Positions 1-7,485 of a DNA stretch of 36,164 nt are shown piece after piece. A program made the translations under genes and the position numbers. This DNA comes from Sphingobacteriales bacterium (GTDB lineage Bacteria; Bacteroidota; Bacteroidia; Sphingobacteriales; Sphingobacteriaceae). The DNA lies in the NCBI GenBank assembly GCA_015655115.1, contig JAATFQ010000241.1, positions 1-36,164 of the forward strand. The letters run 5' to 3'. The stretch's first letter is position 1. Every line of letters begins with the position of its first letter. The notes beneath the pieces are model-generated. The model ran no database searches. It was not told where the DNA came from and saw only the letters and a list, made by a program, of their open reading frames with translations.

Positions 1-207
1 CCCAAAGTACTGCGGTGCTGTTTGCTGAAAGTTAAAACCAAGAAGCGCACGCAGTTCCGGGAACTCGTGCGCTTCTTTATAGTCGTCCATACCAGGTTTC
101 CGTACAAACGTACCCATTACTACATTTAAATTCTTCAATTCCTCCAGGCTGTAAGGCCCCTGGGGCTTTCCATTGATAACAATGGTATATGATTCTTGTG
201 GATTCAA
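1..207 (-). CDS. GYF_2 (DUF4339)-domain protein, 3' part outside window
   Basis: The minus frame is open from the left edge to position 207 (69 codons). It reads a compact domain with the pattern Y-x-I-x-I-N-G-K-P-x-G-P-Y-S-x-x-E-L, then G-T-F-V-R-K-P-G-M and E-F-P-E-L. This is the GYF_2/DUF4339 type, a small protein-interaction module often fused to TM2, CD225/dispanin or other membrane segments; the fused part would lie beyond the edge. No ATG is available: an in-frame TGA lies a few codons upstream, so TTG at 207-205 is the best start. It follows the LiaF-like gene by only seven bases, so it is the third gene of the PspC operon. The domain call rests on the motif; its partner is unknown. 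Confidence 0.65.
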   Translation of the reverse strand, partial: MNPQESYTIVINGKPQGPYSLEELKNLNVVMGTFVRKPGMDDYKEAHEFPELRALLGFNFQQTAPQYFG

Positions 208-214
208 TGGTATG

Positions 215-1171
215 TTAATATCTGCTCACCTCAAAATTACTCAATCCACCGTCCAGATTTATAAAAATCTTTTTAGTAGCAGTGCTATAGTTAGAAGTCT
301 CATAGTTTCCATTATCGACCTTCGTAAAGCCTTCAAAATCTTTGGCTGATAATCCTGTTTTGGTTTTGATTCTGCAGCCGGATCCTTCAGGGATATTAAT
401 TTTAACATCGGCCACCCCTGTTTTAACAATTACATCAGTAATAGGCAACAGATCACCGATTTTGATATCCAGTGAAGCGGCACCGCCATCAAATCTGAAG
501 CTTCTCAATTTATAGTCAGAAAGGTCAAAATCTATTGCACCCGCGCCCATGTTTATTTTCATTGTCCACTCAGGCGATTTATTCAGCTTAAAATCTACAG
601 TATTGCCGCCATCATTAAAGTTCCATTTACCTTTTTCATTTTTCATTTTAAAAGAAACAGTATTCACAGAGTCTGATGTTTCCTTCTGCAGCATAAAATT
701 ACTGTTCTTACCTTCTACATTTGCAACGATCAGGCTGTCCGTCTCCCCTTCCAGCTTGAATGAAGTTCCGCCGCCAGAAATATTTAAATTTGTTTTTTTC
801 ACACTGTCAGCAGCTATGAAAGGCTCAGAGAAGCTTGCCCGCTTCAAACTGGCCGAATCTCCGTCATCATCAATATCTATATCAATGTCCTTAGGGAAAT
901 TATCGCTAAACCAGTTCCTGTTTGCCGGCGGCTGCTGACCTTTGTAAAACACAAATCCAAGCATCACAACCAGCACACCCAGGCAGATCATATTCCCTGT
1001 CTGCGATTTATTTTTGTTAAAAAGTATGTTCACTCCTGAAATAATCAATACTACAGGCCAGAAGCTCCATACATTTCTCCAGTAAAAATCTATAACATTA
1101 AAGTTCTCTAACAACAGGACAATACCTACAAACAGCAGGATTATTCCCCACATTACTCTATTTAGTTTCAT
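215..1171 (-). CDS. LiaF-like membrane protein (DUF5668 N-terminus, toastrack-like C-terminus)
   Basis: 318 residues. Residues 1-55 hold two closely spaced hydrophobic segments with the LiaI/LiaF-type (DUF5668) pattern W-G-I-I-L-L-F-V-G-I and W-P-V-V-L-I-I-S-G; a third hydrophobic segment follows near 60-78. The rest is a beta-rich domain with repeated Asn/Gly-rich strands (about 125-318) like the toastrack domain of LiaF/DUF4097 proteins. In Firmicutes LiaF controls a cell-envelope stress two-component system; in Bacteroidota such genes sit beside PspC genes and their job is not defined. It lies 39 bases after the PspC gene and 7 before the GYF_2 gene, so it is probably co-transcribed. No sensor kinase or sigma factor gene is next to it here. 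Family assignment fairly secure, function inferred. Confidence 0.75.
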   Translation of the reverse strand: MKLNRVMWGIILLFVGIVLLLENFNVIDFYWRNVWSFWPVVLIISGVNILFNKNKSQTGNMICLGVLVVMLGFVFYKGQQPPANRNWFSDNFPKDIDIDIDDDGDSASLKRASFSEPFIAADSVKKTNLNISGGGTSFKLEGETDSLIVANVEGKNSNFMLQKETSDSVNTVSFKMKNEKGKWNFNDGGNTVDFKLNKSPEWTMKINMGAGAIDFDLSDYKLRSFRFDGGAASLDIKIGDLLPITDVIVKTGVADVKINIPEGSGCRIKTKTGLSAKDFEGFTKVDNGNYETSNYSTATKKIFINLDGGLSNFEVSRY

Positions 1172-1210
1172 GATAATTTTCTTTGATTTAATTCAATTGA
1201 TAAAGCTGGT

Positions 1211-2002
1211 TTAAACTATGTCCTTAGGTTTTGCTGCATCCTGATCATCCGACAGATCAGTGCCCTTCGTTACATCATCATTAACAACTGCCGGCCCTTC
1301 TTCTTTAATAATAACCGGTTCTTCTTTAACAATGGCCTCCTCTTTAACGATAGCCTCTTCCTTAACGATAACAGGTTCATCTTTAGCTGCCATCGCCTCC
1401 TCCTGTTTAATTTTCCAGTCTTCCCAATTATTTTTACGTTTAGCTTTCAGGATAAGGCTCAGGCCAATGATTATAAAAATACCCGGCCATAATTTGTGAA
1501 TACTGAACCAGAAAGGGATGATATTGAACTCATTCATTAAAAAATAGATTCCTATCACCAGCAGGACCAGCCCACCTACTGTTCTGCCTGTATCATTGTT
1601 CTTAGGAATAGCCTTAAAATCTATCGGGTTCTGCCATTCCTTGCCCTTGTCAGTTTTAAACCCAGTCTTCTCTTCAGCAGTAAAAGGGTTAGGCTGTGCC
1701 GGAGGGGGCGTATTAAAACCCTGAGGATTATTGAATCCCATAGGATTGTTAAAAGGTGAGGGATTATTTTGTTTCTTAAAATAGTCGTTGAATTTTGTAA
1801 ACCTTGCTGCAGGGTCATTATTCACCGGCACCACTATCCACATCACCAGGTAAACCATTATGCCTGTTCCTACTAAAAAGAAAGTAGAAAGTACAAACAA
1901 CAATCTTATAATGGTCACATCAACTTGCATATAATCTGCTAAACCAGATGAAACGCCGGCAATTACCTTGTCGTGTTCGTTTCTTAATAATCTATTTTCC
2001 AT
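1211..2002 (-). CDS. pspC: PspC-domain membrane protein
   Basis: 263 residues. Residues 1-62 are a classic PspC domain (L-R-N-x-x-x-K-V-I-A-G-V-S-S-G-L-A-D-Y, then a long hydrophobic helix ending W-I-V-V-P-V). A Pro/Asn-rich linker (70-115) leads to a second two-helix segment at about 142-187 with the DUF5668 pattern (W-P-G-I-F-I-I-I-G). The cytoplasmic tail carries a tandem hexapeptide V-K-E-E-A-I at about 213-235 and ends acidic. PspC proteins sense or relay inner-membrane stress. Unusually for this phylum, AAAGGAG stands about nine bases before the ATG, so this mRNA may use a true Shine-Dalgarno. It is first in a minus-strand operon with the LiaF-like and GYF_2 genes. Confidence 0.85.
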   Translation of the reverse strand: MENRLLRNEHDKVIAGVSSGLADYMQVDVTIIRLLFVLSTFFLVGTGIMVYLVMWIVVPVNNDPAARFTKFNDYFKKQNNPSPFNNPMGFNNPQGFNTPPPAQPNPFTAEEKTGFKTDKGKEWQNPIDFKAIPKNNDTGRTVGGLVLLVIGIYFLMNEFNIIPFWFSIHKLWPGIFIIIGLSLILKAKRKNNWEDWKIKQEEAMAAKDEPVIVKEEAIVKEEAIVKEEPVIIKEEGPAVVNDDVTKGTDLSDDQDAAKPKDIV

Positions 2003-2349
2003 AAGGCGTTCTCCTTTATTAAGCGTTTAAAATTGTATCGGTCTTACGAAATCAAAATAGTCTTAACTTTGATATTATATTTTGACAGCTCTTTCCGCAA
2101 TACAGTATTAAGACATACCAAGGCCGATTTAGTTACAAATAAAGCCTGCATTTTCAATATATTCTTTACTGGCTCCTGAGCAGCTGCTAAAACGTGTCCG
2201 TAGTGTTAGCTACGCGTCATTTCAGCGAATTAAAAAACCGCAATATCCATTAAATGCCAGAATATATTTAATAAATAAAGAAAGGCACAACAATTTTTGT
2301 TGTTTCTTTGTATTATTATTGTACAAATACACCCGTTAATTTTTCACGA
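2003..2349. other. Divergent intergenic region (pspC / mlaE)
   Basis: 347 bases with no credible gene. It must contain the minus-strand promoter of the PspC operon and the plus-strand promoter of the lipid transporter. I see a 10-bp palindrome AGCAGCTGCT near 2179-2188 and a short hairpin CGTAG/CTACG at 2199-2214. A loose TAnnTTTG-like box (TATTATTG) ends at 2321. None is strong enough to call a promoter. Earlier in-frame TTG codon 2308 could extend MlaE, but the ATG at 2350 fits the family better. Confidence 0.4.
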
Positions 2350-3084
2350 ATGAATTTCACCAATTTTGGCAAATACCTTCTTCTGTTAAAGGCAGTTTTC
2401 AGAAAGCCGGAAAAATCAAGTATATATCTCAAAGCTATTTTTCAGCAGATGAATTTCATAGGTGTTGGTTCACTGGGCCTGATAGCTATTATATCCACAT
2501 TCATTGGTGCAGTAATGACCCTGCAAATCGCTTTCCAGCTGGTGAGTGATTTCATTCCTAAAACCATTATAGGTAGCGTAACGCGGGATTCGAGTATCCT
2601 CGAATTAAGCCCTACCATTACCGCTATTGTTCTTGCAGGTAAAATCGGATCGGCCATTTCATCAGAAATAGGCACAATGCGCGTGAGCGAGCAGATAGAT
2701 GCCCTGGAGATCATGGGTATTAACTCCCCTGGCTACCTCATCCTTCCGAAGCTATTGGCCGGGATCACAATGGTTCCCGTACTGGTCATCTTTGCAATGG
2801 CACTAAGCATTACAGGTGGTTATTTAGGCGGTACATTATCCGGTGCTGTAACACCAGCAGAATATATCCAGGGTATCACAACAGATTTTAATCCATACAC
2901 CATCACCGTAGCACTGGTAAAAGCCTTCGTATTTGGCTTTATCATTACCACCGTACCAGCCTATGAAGGCTTTTACGTTAAAGGCGGTGCTTTAGAAGTT
3001 GCGCAGGCAAGTACCAGGGCTGTGGTTGTTGCCTGTATCAGCATCCTTGCCTGTGATTACATCGTAACCCAGTTATTACTATGA
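2350..3084 (+). CDS. mlaE: MlaE-family ABC transporter permease
   Basis: 244 residues from the ATG at 2350. It has the MlaE/Ttg2B permease pattern: a first hydrophobic helix at about 30-60, then conserved F-I-G-A-V-M-T-L-Q-x-A-F-Q, S-P-T-I-T-A-I-V-L-A-G-K-I-G-S-A-I-S-S-E-I-G-T-M-R-V-x-E-Q-I-D-A-L-E, and further membrane helices to the end. In Mla systems the permease dimer with MlaF and an MCE protein (MlaD) moves phospholipid between the inner membrane and the periplasmic side. The ATPase gene overlaps its stop (ATGA), so the two are translationally coupled. No MCE (MlaD) gene is adjacent, so that partner must be encoded elsewhere. An upstream TTG at 2308 is a possible but less likely start. 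Confidence 0.9.
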   Translation: MNFTNFGKYLLLLKAVFRKPEKSSIYLKAIFQQMNFIGVGSLGLIAIISTFIGAVMTLQIAFQLVSDFIPKTIIGSVTRDSSILELSPTITAIVLAGKIGSAISSEIGTMRVSEQIDALEIMGINSPGYLILPKLLAGITMVPVLVIFAMALSITGGYLGGTLSGAVTPAEYIQGITTDFNPYTITVALVKAFVFGFIITTVPAYEGFYVKGGALEVAQASTRAVVVACISILACDYIVTQLLL

Positions 3085-3833
3085 TCGAAATTAAAGACAT
3101 TGAAAAATCTTTCGGCTCCAATATCGTACTGAAAGGCATATCCGGAAAGTTTGAAGCTGGCGAAACCAATCTGATCATCGGCGGTTCCGGTTCTGGAAAA
3201 ACTACCCTTTTAAAATGTATGATAGGCTTGCACACCCCCGAAAAGGGAAGTGTACAATACGATGGAAGGGAATTTACAGACATGAATTTTGAACAGCGTA
3301 TAGAAATACGCAAGGAAATAGGTATGCTGTTCCAGGGCTCAGCCCTGTTCGATTCAATGACTGTACAAGAGAACATCATGTTCCCTTTAAACATGTTTAC
3401 CGACCAGCCATTTAAAGAGAAACTGGAAAGAGTAAACTTCTGCCTGGAAAGGGTAAACCTTGAAGGTAAAAATAAGCTCTTCCCTGCCGAACTTTCGGGA
3501 GGGATGAAAAAACGTGTAGGTATTGCGCGTGCTATTGCCATGAGCCCTAAATATCTCTTTGTCGATGAGCCGAACTCCGGCCTTGATCCCAAAACCTCTA
3601 TCGTTATTGATGAACTGATTAAGGAGCTTACAGAAGAGTACAATTCAACCACCATCGTAGTTACTCACGATATGAATTCCGTGATGGGAATTGGTGATTA
3701 TATCATCTTCCTTCATGAGGGCAAAAAGTTTTGGGAAGGCTCCAATAAGGAAATTGCCCATACCGATATACAGGAACTGAATGACTTTGTTTTTGCCAGC
3801 CGCTTTATGAAAGCCGCCAAGAAAAACTTTTAG
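3081..3833 (+). CDS. mlaF: MlaF-type ABC transporter ATP-binding protein
   Basis: 250 residues, usual length for the family. Visible motifs: Walker A GGSGSGKT at 34-41, Q-loop Q85, ABC signature LSGGMKKR at 138-145, Walker B YLFVDEP at 158-164 with catalytic Glu163, and switch His196 (VVTHD). The LSGGM-x-K-R signature followed by VGIARA is typical of the MlaF/Ttg2A branch rather than metabolite importers. It powers the MlaE permease at the cytoplasmic face. The start overlaps the mlaE stop by four bases. A weak AT-rich hairpin spans the TAG stop (3826-3842). Confidence 0.92.
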   Translation: MIEIKDIEKSFGSNIVLKGISGKFEAGETNLIIGGSGSGKTTLLKCMIGLHTPEKGSVQYDGREFTDMNFEQRIEIRKEIGMLFQGSALFDSMTVQENIMFPLNMFTDQPFKEKLERVNFCLERVNLEGKNKLFPAELSGGMKKRVGIARAIAMSPKYLFVDEPNSGLDPKTSIVIDELIKELTEEYNSTTIVVTHDMNSVMGIGDYIIFLHEGKKFWEGSNKEIAHTDIQELNDFVFASRFMKAAKKNF

Positions 3834-3901
3834 TCAAAAAGTATAAGTGTACAGGCGCCTAAAAAAAAATACAAAAGAGTACTTAACCGAAGAATGTGCA
3901 T

Positions 3902-3947
3902 ATTGCAGGAAATCTTGCAATAACAGCATACTGAAATAACAGCATAC
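3902..3947. repeat. Inverted repeat and 13-bp direct repeat before the methyltransferase gene
   Basis: ATTGCA (3902-3907) and TGCAAT (3916-3921) form an inverted repeat with an 8-base spacer. Overlapping its right half, the 13-mer AATAACAGCATAC occurs at 3919-3931 and again, exactly, at 3935-3947, a period of 16. The pair ends 22 bases before the methyltransferase ATG, so it falls in the promoter/leader. It may be an operator or a simple local duplication. Confidence 0.6.
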
Positions 3948-3968
3948 CCCGAACAATACAATTATAAT

Positions 3969-4859
3969 ATGATAAGCCTTTTAACCCCCACTCATTGGAA
4001 AGACTATGAGTTGATTGACTGTGGTGATTTTGAAAAACTGGAACGCTTCGGCAATTTGATTTTATCCAGGCCTGAACCTCAGGCCGTATGGAAAAAGACT
4101 CTTTCAGAGCAGGAATGGAAAAAACAGACCCATATCAGGTTCAAAGGCCGTTCAGCAACATCAGGTGAGTGGATAAAAAGTTCAGCACATTTGCCGGAAC
4201 GCTGGAATGTAGAATACAAGAACGATGATGTAAAAATCAACCTGCGCCTTGGCCTTACCTCTTTCAAACATGTAGGCGTATTTCCTGAGCAGGCCGTTAA
4301 CTGGGATTATATCTCTTCCTCTATCAAAAAATTCAAGACAGAAAAGCCTAAAGTACTTAATCTTTTTGCCTATACAGGTGGAGCATCGATGATTGCAAAA
4401 GCTGCAGGAGCTGATACCACACATGTAGATTCTATCAAACAGGTAGTAAACTGGGCCAATGAGAACCAGGAACTTTCACAGCTGAAAGATATACGCTGGG
4501 TAGTAGAAGATGCACTCAAGTTTGTGCAGCGCGAATTAAAACGCGGTAAAAAGTACAACGGTATTATTCTTGATCCACCTGCTTTCGGTCATGGTCCTAA
4601 CGGCGAAAAATGGAAATTGGAAGATCATATCCAGGAAATGATGCACGATGTTGTACAGTTGCTGGATGAACAGGAACACTTTTTAATTTTGAACACTTAC
4701 TCCCTTGGCTTCTCTTCTGTAATTGTCGAGAACCTGATCAAAACCTCCTTTCCACAAGTCAAAAACCTGGAAACCGGAGAACTATACCTGCAGGCAACTT
4801 CAGGAATTAAATTGCCATTAGGTGTATTTGGTAAGTTCAACTGCTTTTTAGCGCAATAA
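3969..4859 (+). CDS. RlmI-like class I SAM-dependent methyltransferase
   Basis: 296 residues. A Rossmann methyltransferase core begins near 125: motif I V-L-N-L-F-A-Y-T-G-G (129-138), acidic Asp at the end of beta-2 (V-D-S, about 153), and motif IV L-D-P-P-A-F-G-H-G (201-209). These features match the Methyltrans_SAM group that includes RlmI/RlmK (23S rRNA cytosine and guanine methyltransferases). The N-terminal PUA domain of RlmI is absent: the first 110 residues are a different, shorter beta region with a G-R-S-A-T-S-G-E-W pattern. The exact substrate is therefore uncertain, with RNA most likely. It stands alone after mlaF and ends at a strong two-way hairpin. Confidence 0.75.
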   Translation: MISLLTPTHWKDYELIDCGDFEKLERFGNLILSRPEPQAVWKKTLSEQEWKKQTHIRFKGRSATSGEWIKSSAHLPERWNVEYKNDDVKINLRLGLTSFKHVGVFPEQAVNWDYISSSIKKFKTEKPKVLNLFAYTGGASMIAKAAGADTTHVDSIKQVVNWANENQELSQLKDIRWVVEDALKFVQRELKRGKKYNGIILDPPAFGHGPNGEKWKLEDHIQEMMHDVVQLLDEQEHFLILNTYSLGFSSVIVENLIKTSFPQVKNLETGELYLQATSGIKLPLGVFGKFNCFLAQ

Positions 4860-4882
4860 ACTACTCAATCTATCTTATTTTT

Positions 4883-4927
4883 AATTAATAGATAAGGCCG
4901 GCATATCACCGGCTTTATCTATTAATT
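4883..4927. terminator. Two-way hairpin terminator between convergent genes
   Basis: The arm at 4883-4901 (AATTAATAGATAAGGCCGG) pairs with 4909-4927 over 19 base pairs, with a single G-U wobble, around a 7-base loop (CATATCA). AT-rich outer halves supply T-runs in both directions. It separates the plus-strand methyltransferase from the minus-strand HmuY-like gene. The stop codon of the latter (4922-4924) lies inside the stem. Confidence 0.85.
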
Positions 4928-6028
4928 ATCCGCCGCCTGTATCAACCGGTAATTCAGATTAGGTTTCCCCCGCGTTCCGCCATCACTTCTGGTAAAGCTG
5001 TTAAACCGTAGTGCATAGATATTCCCTTCTGTATCTTTAATCAGGTAAAAACGATCCCTGTTTACAGTCGATATATTTGTAACTTCATTCAAAGTTCTCC
5101 AATTCGTACCGATCACATCACGCTGAGCAGAGAAAGTTATACCAGTCAGATTAGCCGCTGAAAAGTTCGCAAAGGTCAAATCATCGGTAATTTTAACTTC
5201 TGCAGCTTCTACCCCATTTGCAAAATTGATCAGCACAAAATCAGCTGTACCCACTGGAGTACCATCTGCTGCTTTATAAGTAGAATAGGTCCATTCAAAA
5301 TCCCACAATTTCTTTGCAGGTTCTATCGCTACAGGAGCTGCCTGATTAAAGTAAAAATACCTGAAATTAAAAGATGGATCTTTGGGTATAATAATGTCCG
5401 TCTGAATGGGTTGGTCCAGAGCCGCATAAGAAAGCTTATAGCCCCTCCCACTCCTTACCACCATGATCTTCTCCCATCTCCTCGCAGTTGCAGTAACAGG
5501 TACGGCACCACCAGATACACCACGGTTAATGATATAAACTTTATTGTCAGCGTCTGTCTCAGAAACCTCATCAATAACCGTTTTACTAAGATAATCTGCA
5601 AATAATCCCGTCATCGCATCTACAGTAGCAGAACTCTTTCCTAAATCCAGTGTATTTGCATTGATCAGATCTACGGTGTCTGCCGCTGTCACATCAGCGA
5701 AACTATTTTTATCCAGCTTAATAGCTGTAGCCCCAATAGAGTGGTTCAAAATAATCCTGAAATCCGATCCGGCATATAAACCAATATCCCAGCGGTTACG
5801 CAGCACAGAACTTTGTACTCCTTTGCTTAAATCTACAAAAACACTGTTAAGTGCATTTGCTCCTTTCAGATCCGCAGTTGTACCAACCTCATTGGCAGAC
5901 AAACCTTCCAGAATCAGCGTATCGGCTAAAACAGGTGCAATAGGGAACGTTTCGGTGGTTTCCTTTTTACATGCGCTAAACAATAAGAATATAAATGAAA
6001 GTGCAAAAAGCACGGAATTTCTGGTCAT
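4922..6028 (-). CDS. HmuY-family surface lipoprotein
   Basis: 368 residues with a lipoprotein signal peptide (hydrophobic 5-18, lipobox F-S-A-C, Cys20). Cys20 is followed by Lys-Lys-Glu, close to the Lys/acidic export signal that sends Bacteroidota lipoproteins to the cell surface. The body shows two repeated HmuY marks: R-W-D-I-G-L-Y near 79-85 and W-D-F-E-W-T-Y in the second half, and ends with D-G-G-T-R-G-K-P-N-L-N-Y-R. HmuY captures heme for the HmuR receptor in Porphyromonas. Here only one His (H96) exists in the whole protein and Met is scarce, so classic bis-His or Met heme binding is doubtful. No TonB-dependent receptor gene adjoins it. Divergent from the lipoprotein gene at 6254. Confidence 0.7.
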   Translation of the reverse strand: MTRNSVLFALSFIFLLFSACKKETTETFPIAPVLADTLILEGLSANEVGTTADLKGANALNSVFVDLSKGVQSSVLRNRWDIGLYAGSDFRIILNHSIGATAIKLDKNSFADVTAADTVDLINANTLDLGKSSATVDAMTGLFADYLSKTVIDEVSETDADNKVYIINRGVSGGAVPVTATARRWEKIMVVRSGRGYKLSYAALDQPIQTDIIIPKDPSFNFRYFYFNQAAPVAIEPAKKLWDFEWTYSTYKAADGTPVGTADFVLINFANGVEAAEVKITDDLTFANFSAANLTGITFSAQRDVIGTNWRTLNEVTNISTVNRDRFYLIKDTEGNIYALRFNSFTRSDGGTRGKPNLNYRLIQAADN

Positions 6029-6119
6029 AATTATTTCTTTTTATAAATAACGCTATAAATATAATTTTAATTCAGTTCAGGAATCTTATACTTGTAGGAA
6101 GATTTGTCAGCCTAATGTG

Positions 6120-6147
6120 TACTTTTGCGAACAACACTCCAAAAGTA
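6120..6147. promoter_or_regulatory. Face-to-face TAnnTTTG boxes between divergent lipoprotein genes
   Basis: TACTTTTG at 6120-6127 on the plus strand is repeated exactly on the minus strand at 6147-6140, making an 8-bp inverted repeat with a 12-base spacer. Each half matches the Bacteroidota -7 box TAnnTTTG. They would drive the lipoprotein gene at 6254 and the HmuY-like gene ending at 6028 from overlapping promoters. Matching -33 elements are not clear, so an operator reading is also possible. Confidence 0.45.
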
Positions 6148-6164
6148 TCTATTTATATTTTATC

Positions 6165-6259
6165 ATACCCTATGAAACCTGCATAAGCTTATAGCTTTAC
6201 AAAAAGACACCGCAGATGCAAGCTTCATAACTATTAAAACCATTGTATACCCTATGAAA
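6165..6259 (+). repeat. Duplicated start-codon region (13-bp direct repeat)
   Basis: ATACCCTATGAAA occurs at 6165-6177 and again at 6247-6259, 82 bases apart. The second copy contains the ATG of the lipoprotein gene (6254). The first opens a four-residue reading frame, M-K-P-A, stopping at 6184-6186. It may be a decoy or leader start. Confidence 0.6.
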
Positions 6260-7303
6260 TTACCTCAATTAGCAGGAACAGTACTCATCGCATTTACATC
6301 CATCGCATTGTTTGCAAACTGCAGTTCCAATGCAAAAAAGAAAGACCAAAGTCCCGGATCAGCTGTCACCGCTTCAGGTGATTCAACCGGTACAGCAGCA
6401 GCCGACACTACTCGTAAGCCCACCGACACTGCAAAATACAATGCATTGATGCTTAAGCTTGCTAATGGCGATACTACAGGCAAATGGCCTGTTAAACCAC
6501 AGCCTTACCCATTGGCAGGAGCTATACTTCCTTTCAAGAGGATCGTAGTATACTACGGAAATTTACACTCTAAAAAAATGGGTGCTCTGGGCGAATATGC
6601 CCCTAAAGAAATGTGGAGCCGACTGAATGCTGAAGTTAAAAGATGGGAAAAAGTAGACCCTTCTACTCCTGTGCAGGCTGGCGTACATTATATTGCCGCC
6701 GTGGCAAGTGGTACTCCAGGAAAAGATAATAAGTATATCAACCGCATGGGCGATAAACAAATAGATTCTGTTATTAAAATTGCAAAAATGCACGACGGAA
6801 TTGTATTCCTTGACCTGCAGGTAGCACTGAGCAATATTAAAGATGAATTGCCAAGAATAGAGAAATACTTAAAAATGCCAAATGTACATTTAGGTATAGA
6901 TCCAGAGTTTTCGATGAAAGACGGCTCTAAACCAGGAAAAAGAATCGGTACTTATGACGCTGCCGATATCAACTATTGCTCACAATACCTGGCCAACCTG
7001 GTAAATAAATATAACCTTCCTCCAAAAGTATTTACTGTTCACCGTTTTACCAAGAAAATGGTCACTAACTACAAAAACATTAAGCTTCGTCCTGAAGTTC
7101 AATTGGTAATGCACATGGATGGATGGGGCGAGCCCGAACTTAAAAAAGGAACTTACCGCCACTTTATTTACGGTGAGCCAGTTGAGTTCACCGGATTCAA
7201 GTTGTTTTACAAAAATGACCTGAAAAAAGAACCTAAACGTTTAATGACGCCAGAGGAGCTGATGAAACTGACACCTATTCCGATCTATATTCAATACCAA
7301 TAG
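6254..7303 (+). CDS. Exported lipoprotein of unrecognised family
   Basis: 349 residues. Residues 1-22 form a signal peptide ending F-A-N-C, with Cys23 as the likely lipid site (Asn at -1 is unusual). A Ser/Thr/Lys-rich linker with little structure runs to about 75. The folded part starts with R-I-V-V-Y-Y-G-N and alternates beta and helix elements: V-H-Y-I-A-A-V-A, D-G-I-V-F-L-D-L-Q-V, N-V-H-L-G-I-D-P-E-F, K-V-F-T-V-H-R-F, V-Q-L-V-M-H-M-D-G-W-G. This pattern resembles a TIM barrel with Asp/Glu at strand ends (D-L, D-P-E, M-D), so a glycosidase-like or hydrolase role is possible, but I do not recognise the family and assign no function. Divergent from the HmuY-like gene. Confidence 0.8.
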   Translation: MKLPQLAGTVLIAFTSIALFANCSSNAKKKDQSPGSAVTASGDSTGTAAADTTRKPTDTAKYNALMLKLANGDTTGKWPVKPQPYPLAGAILPFKRIVVYYGNLHSKKMGALGEYAPKEMWSRLNAEVKRWEKVDPSTPVQAGVHYIAAVASGTPGKDNKYINRMGDKQIDSVIKIAKMHDGIVFLDLQVALSNIKDELPRIEKYLKMPNVHLGIDPEFSMKDGSKPGKRIGTYDAADINYCSQYLANLVNKYNLPPKVFTVHRFTKKMVTNYKNIKLRPEVQLVMHMDGWGEPELKKGTYRHFIYGEPVEFTGFKLFYKNDLKKEPKRLMTPEELMKLTPIPIYIQYQ

Positions 7304-7333
7304 GACAATAGTTCAAAAAAATATTTATATAAT

Positions 7334-7372
7334 AAAAGGCTGTATCATAAATCCATGAGCAGCTTTTTTTTT
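7334..7372 (+). terminator. Probable intrinsic terminator after the lipoprotein gene
   Basis: AAAAGGCTG (7334-7342) can pair with CAGCTTTT (from 7360) with one bulged G, around a 17-base loop, followed directly by a run of nine T (7364-7372). It lies about 30 bases after the stop at 7303. The stem is short and the loop long, so strength is moderate. Confidence 0.5.
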
Positions 7373-7485
7373 GCTATGGCATTATTCAGCACCTCAAACC
7401 ACACAGTTTTCATCTTATTGCCAGCCGCATCATGGGTGGTATCCTTTTCCCGCCTTAAAATAAGCTTTGAATACCGTATAAACGT

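Noticed and set aside
2199..2214. Hairpin CGTAG/CTACG as a terminator or small RNA
   Set aside because: Five base pairs and no T-run; too weak to call.
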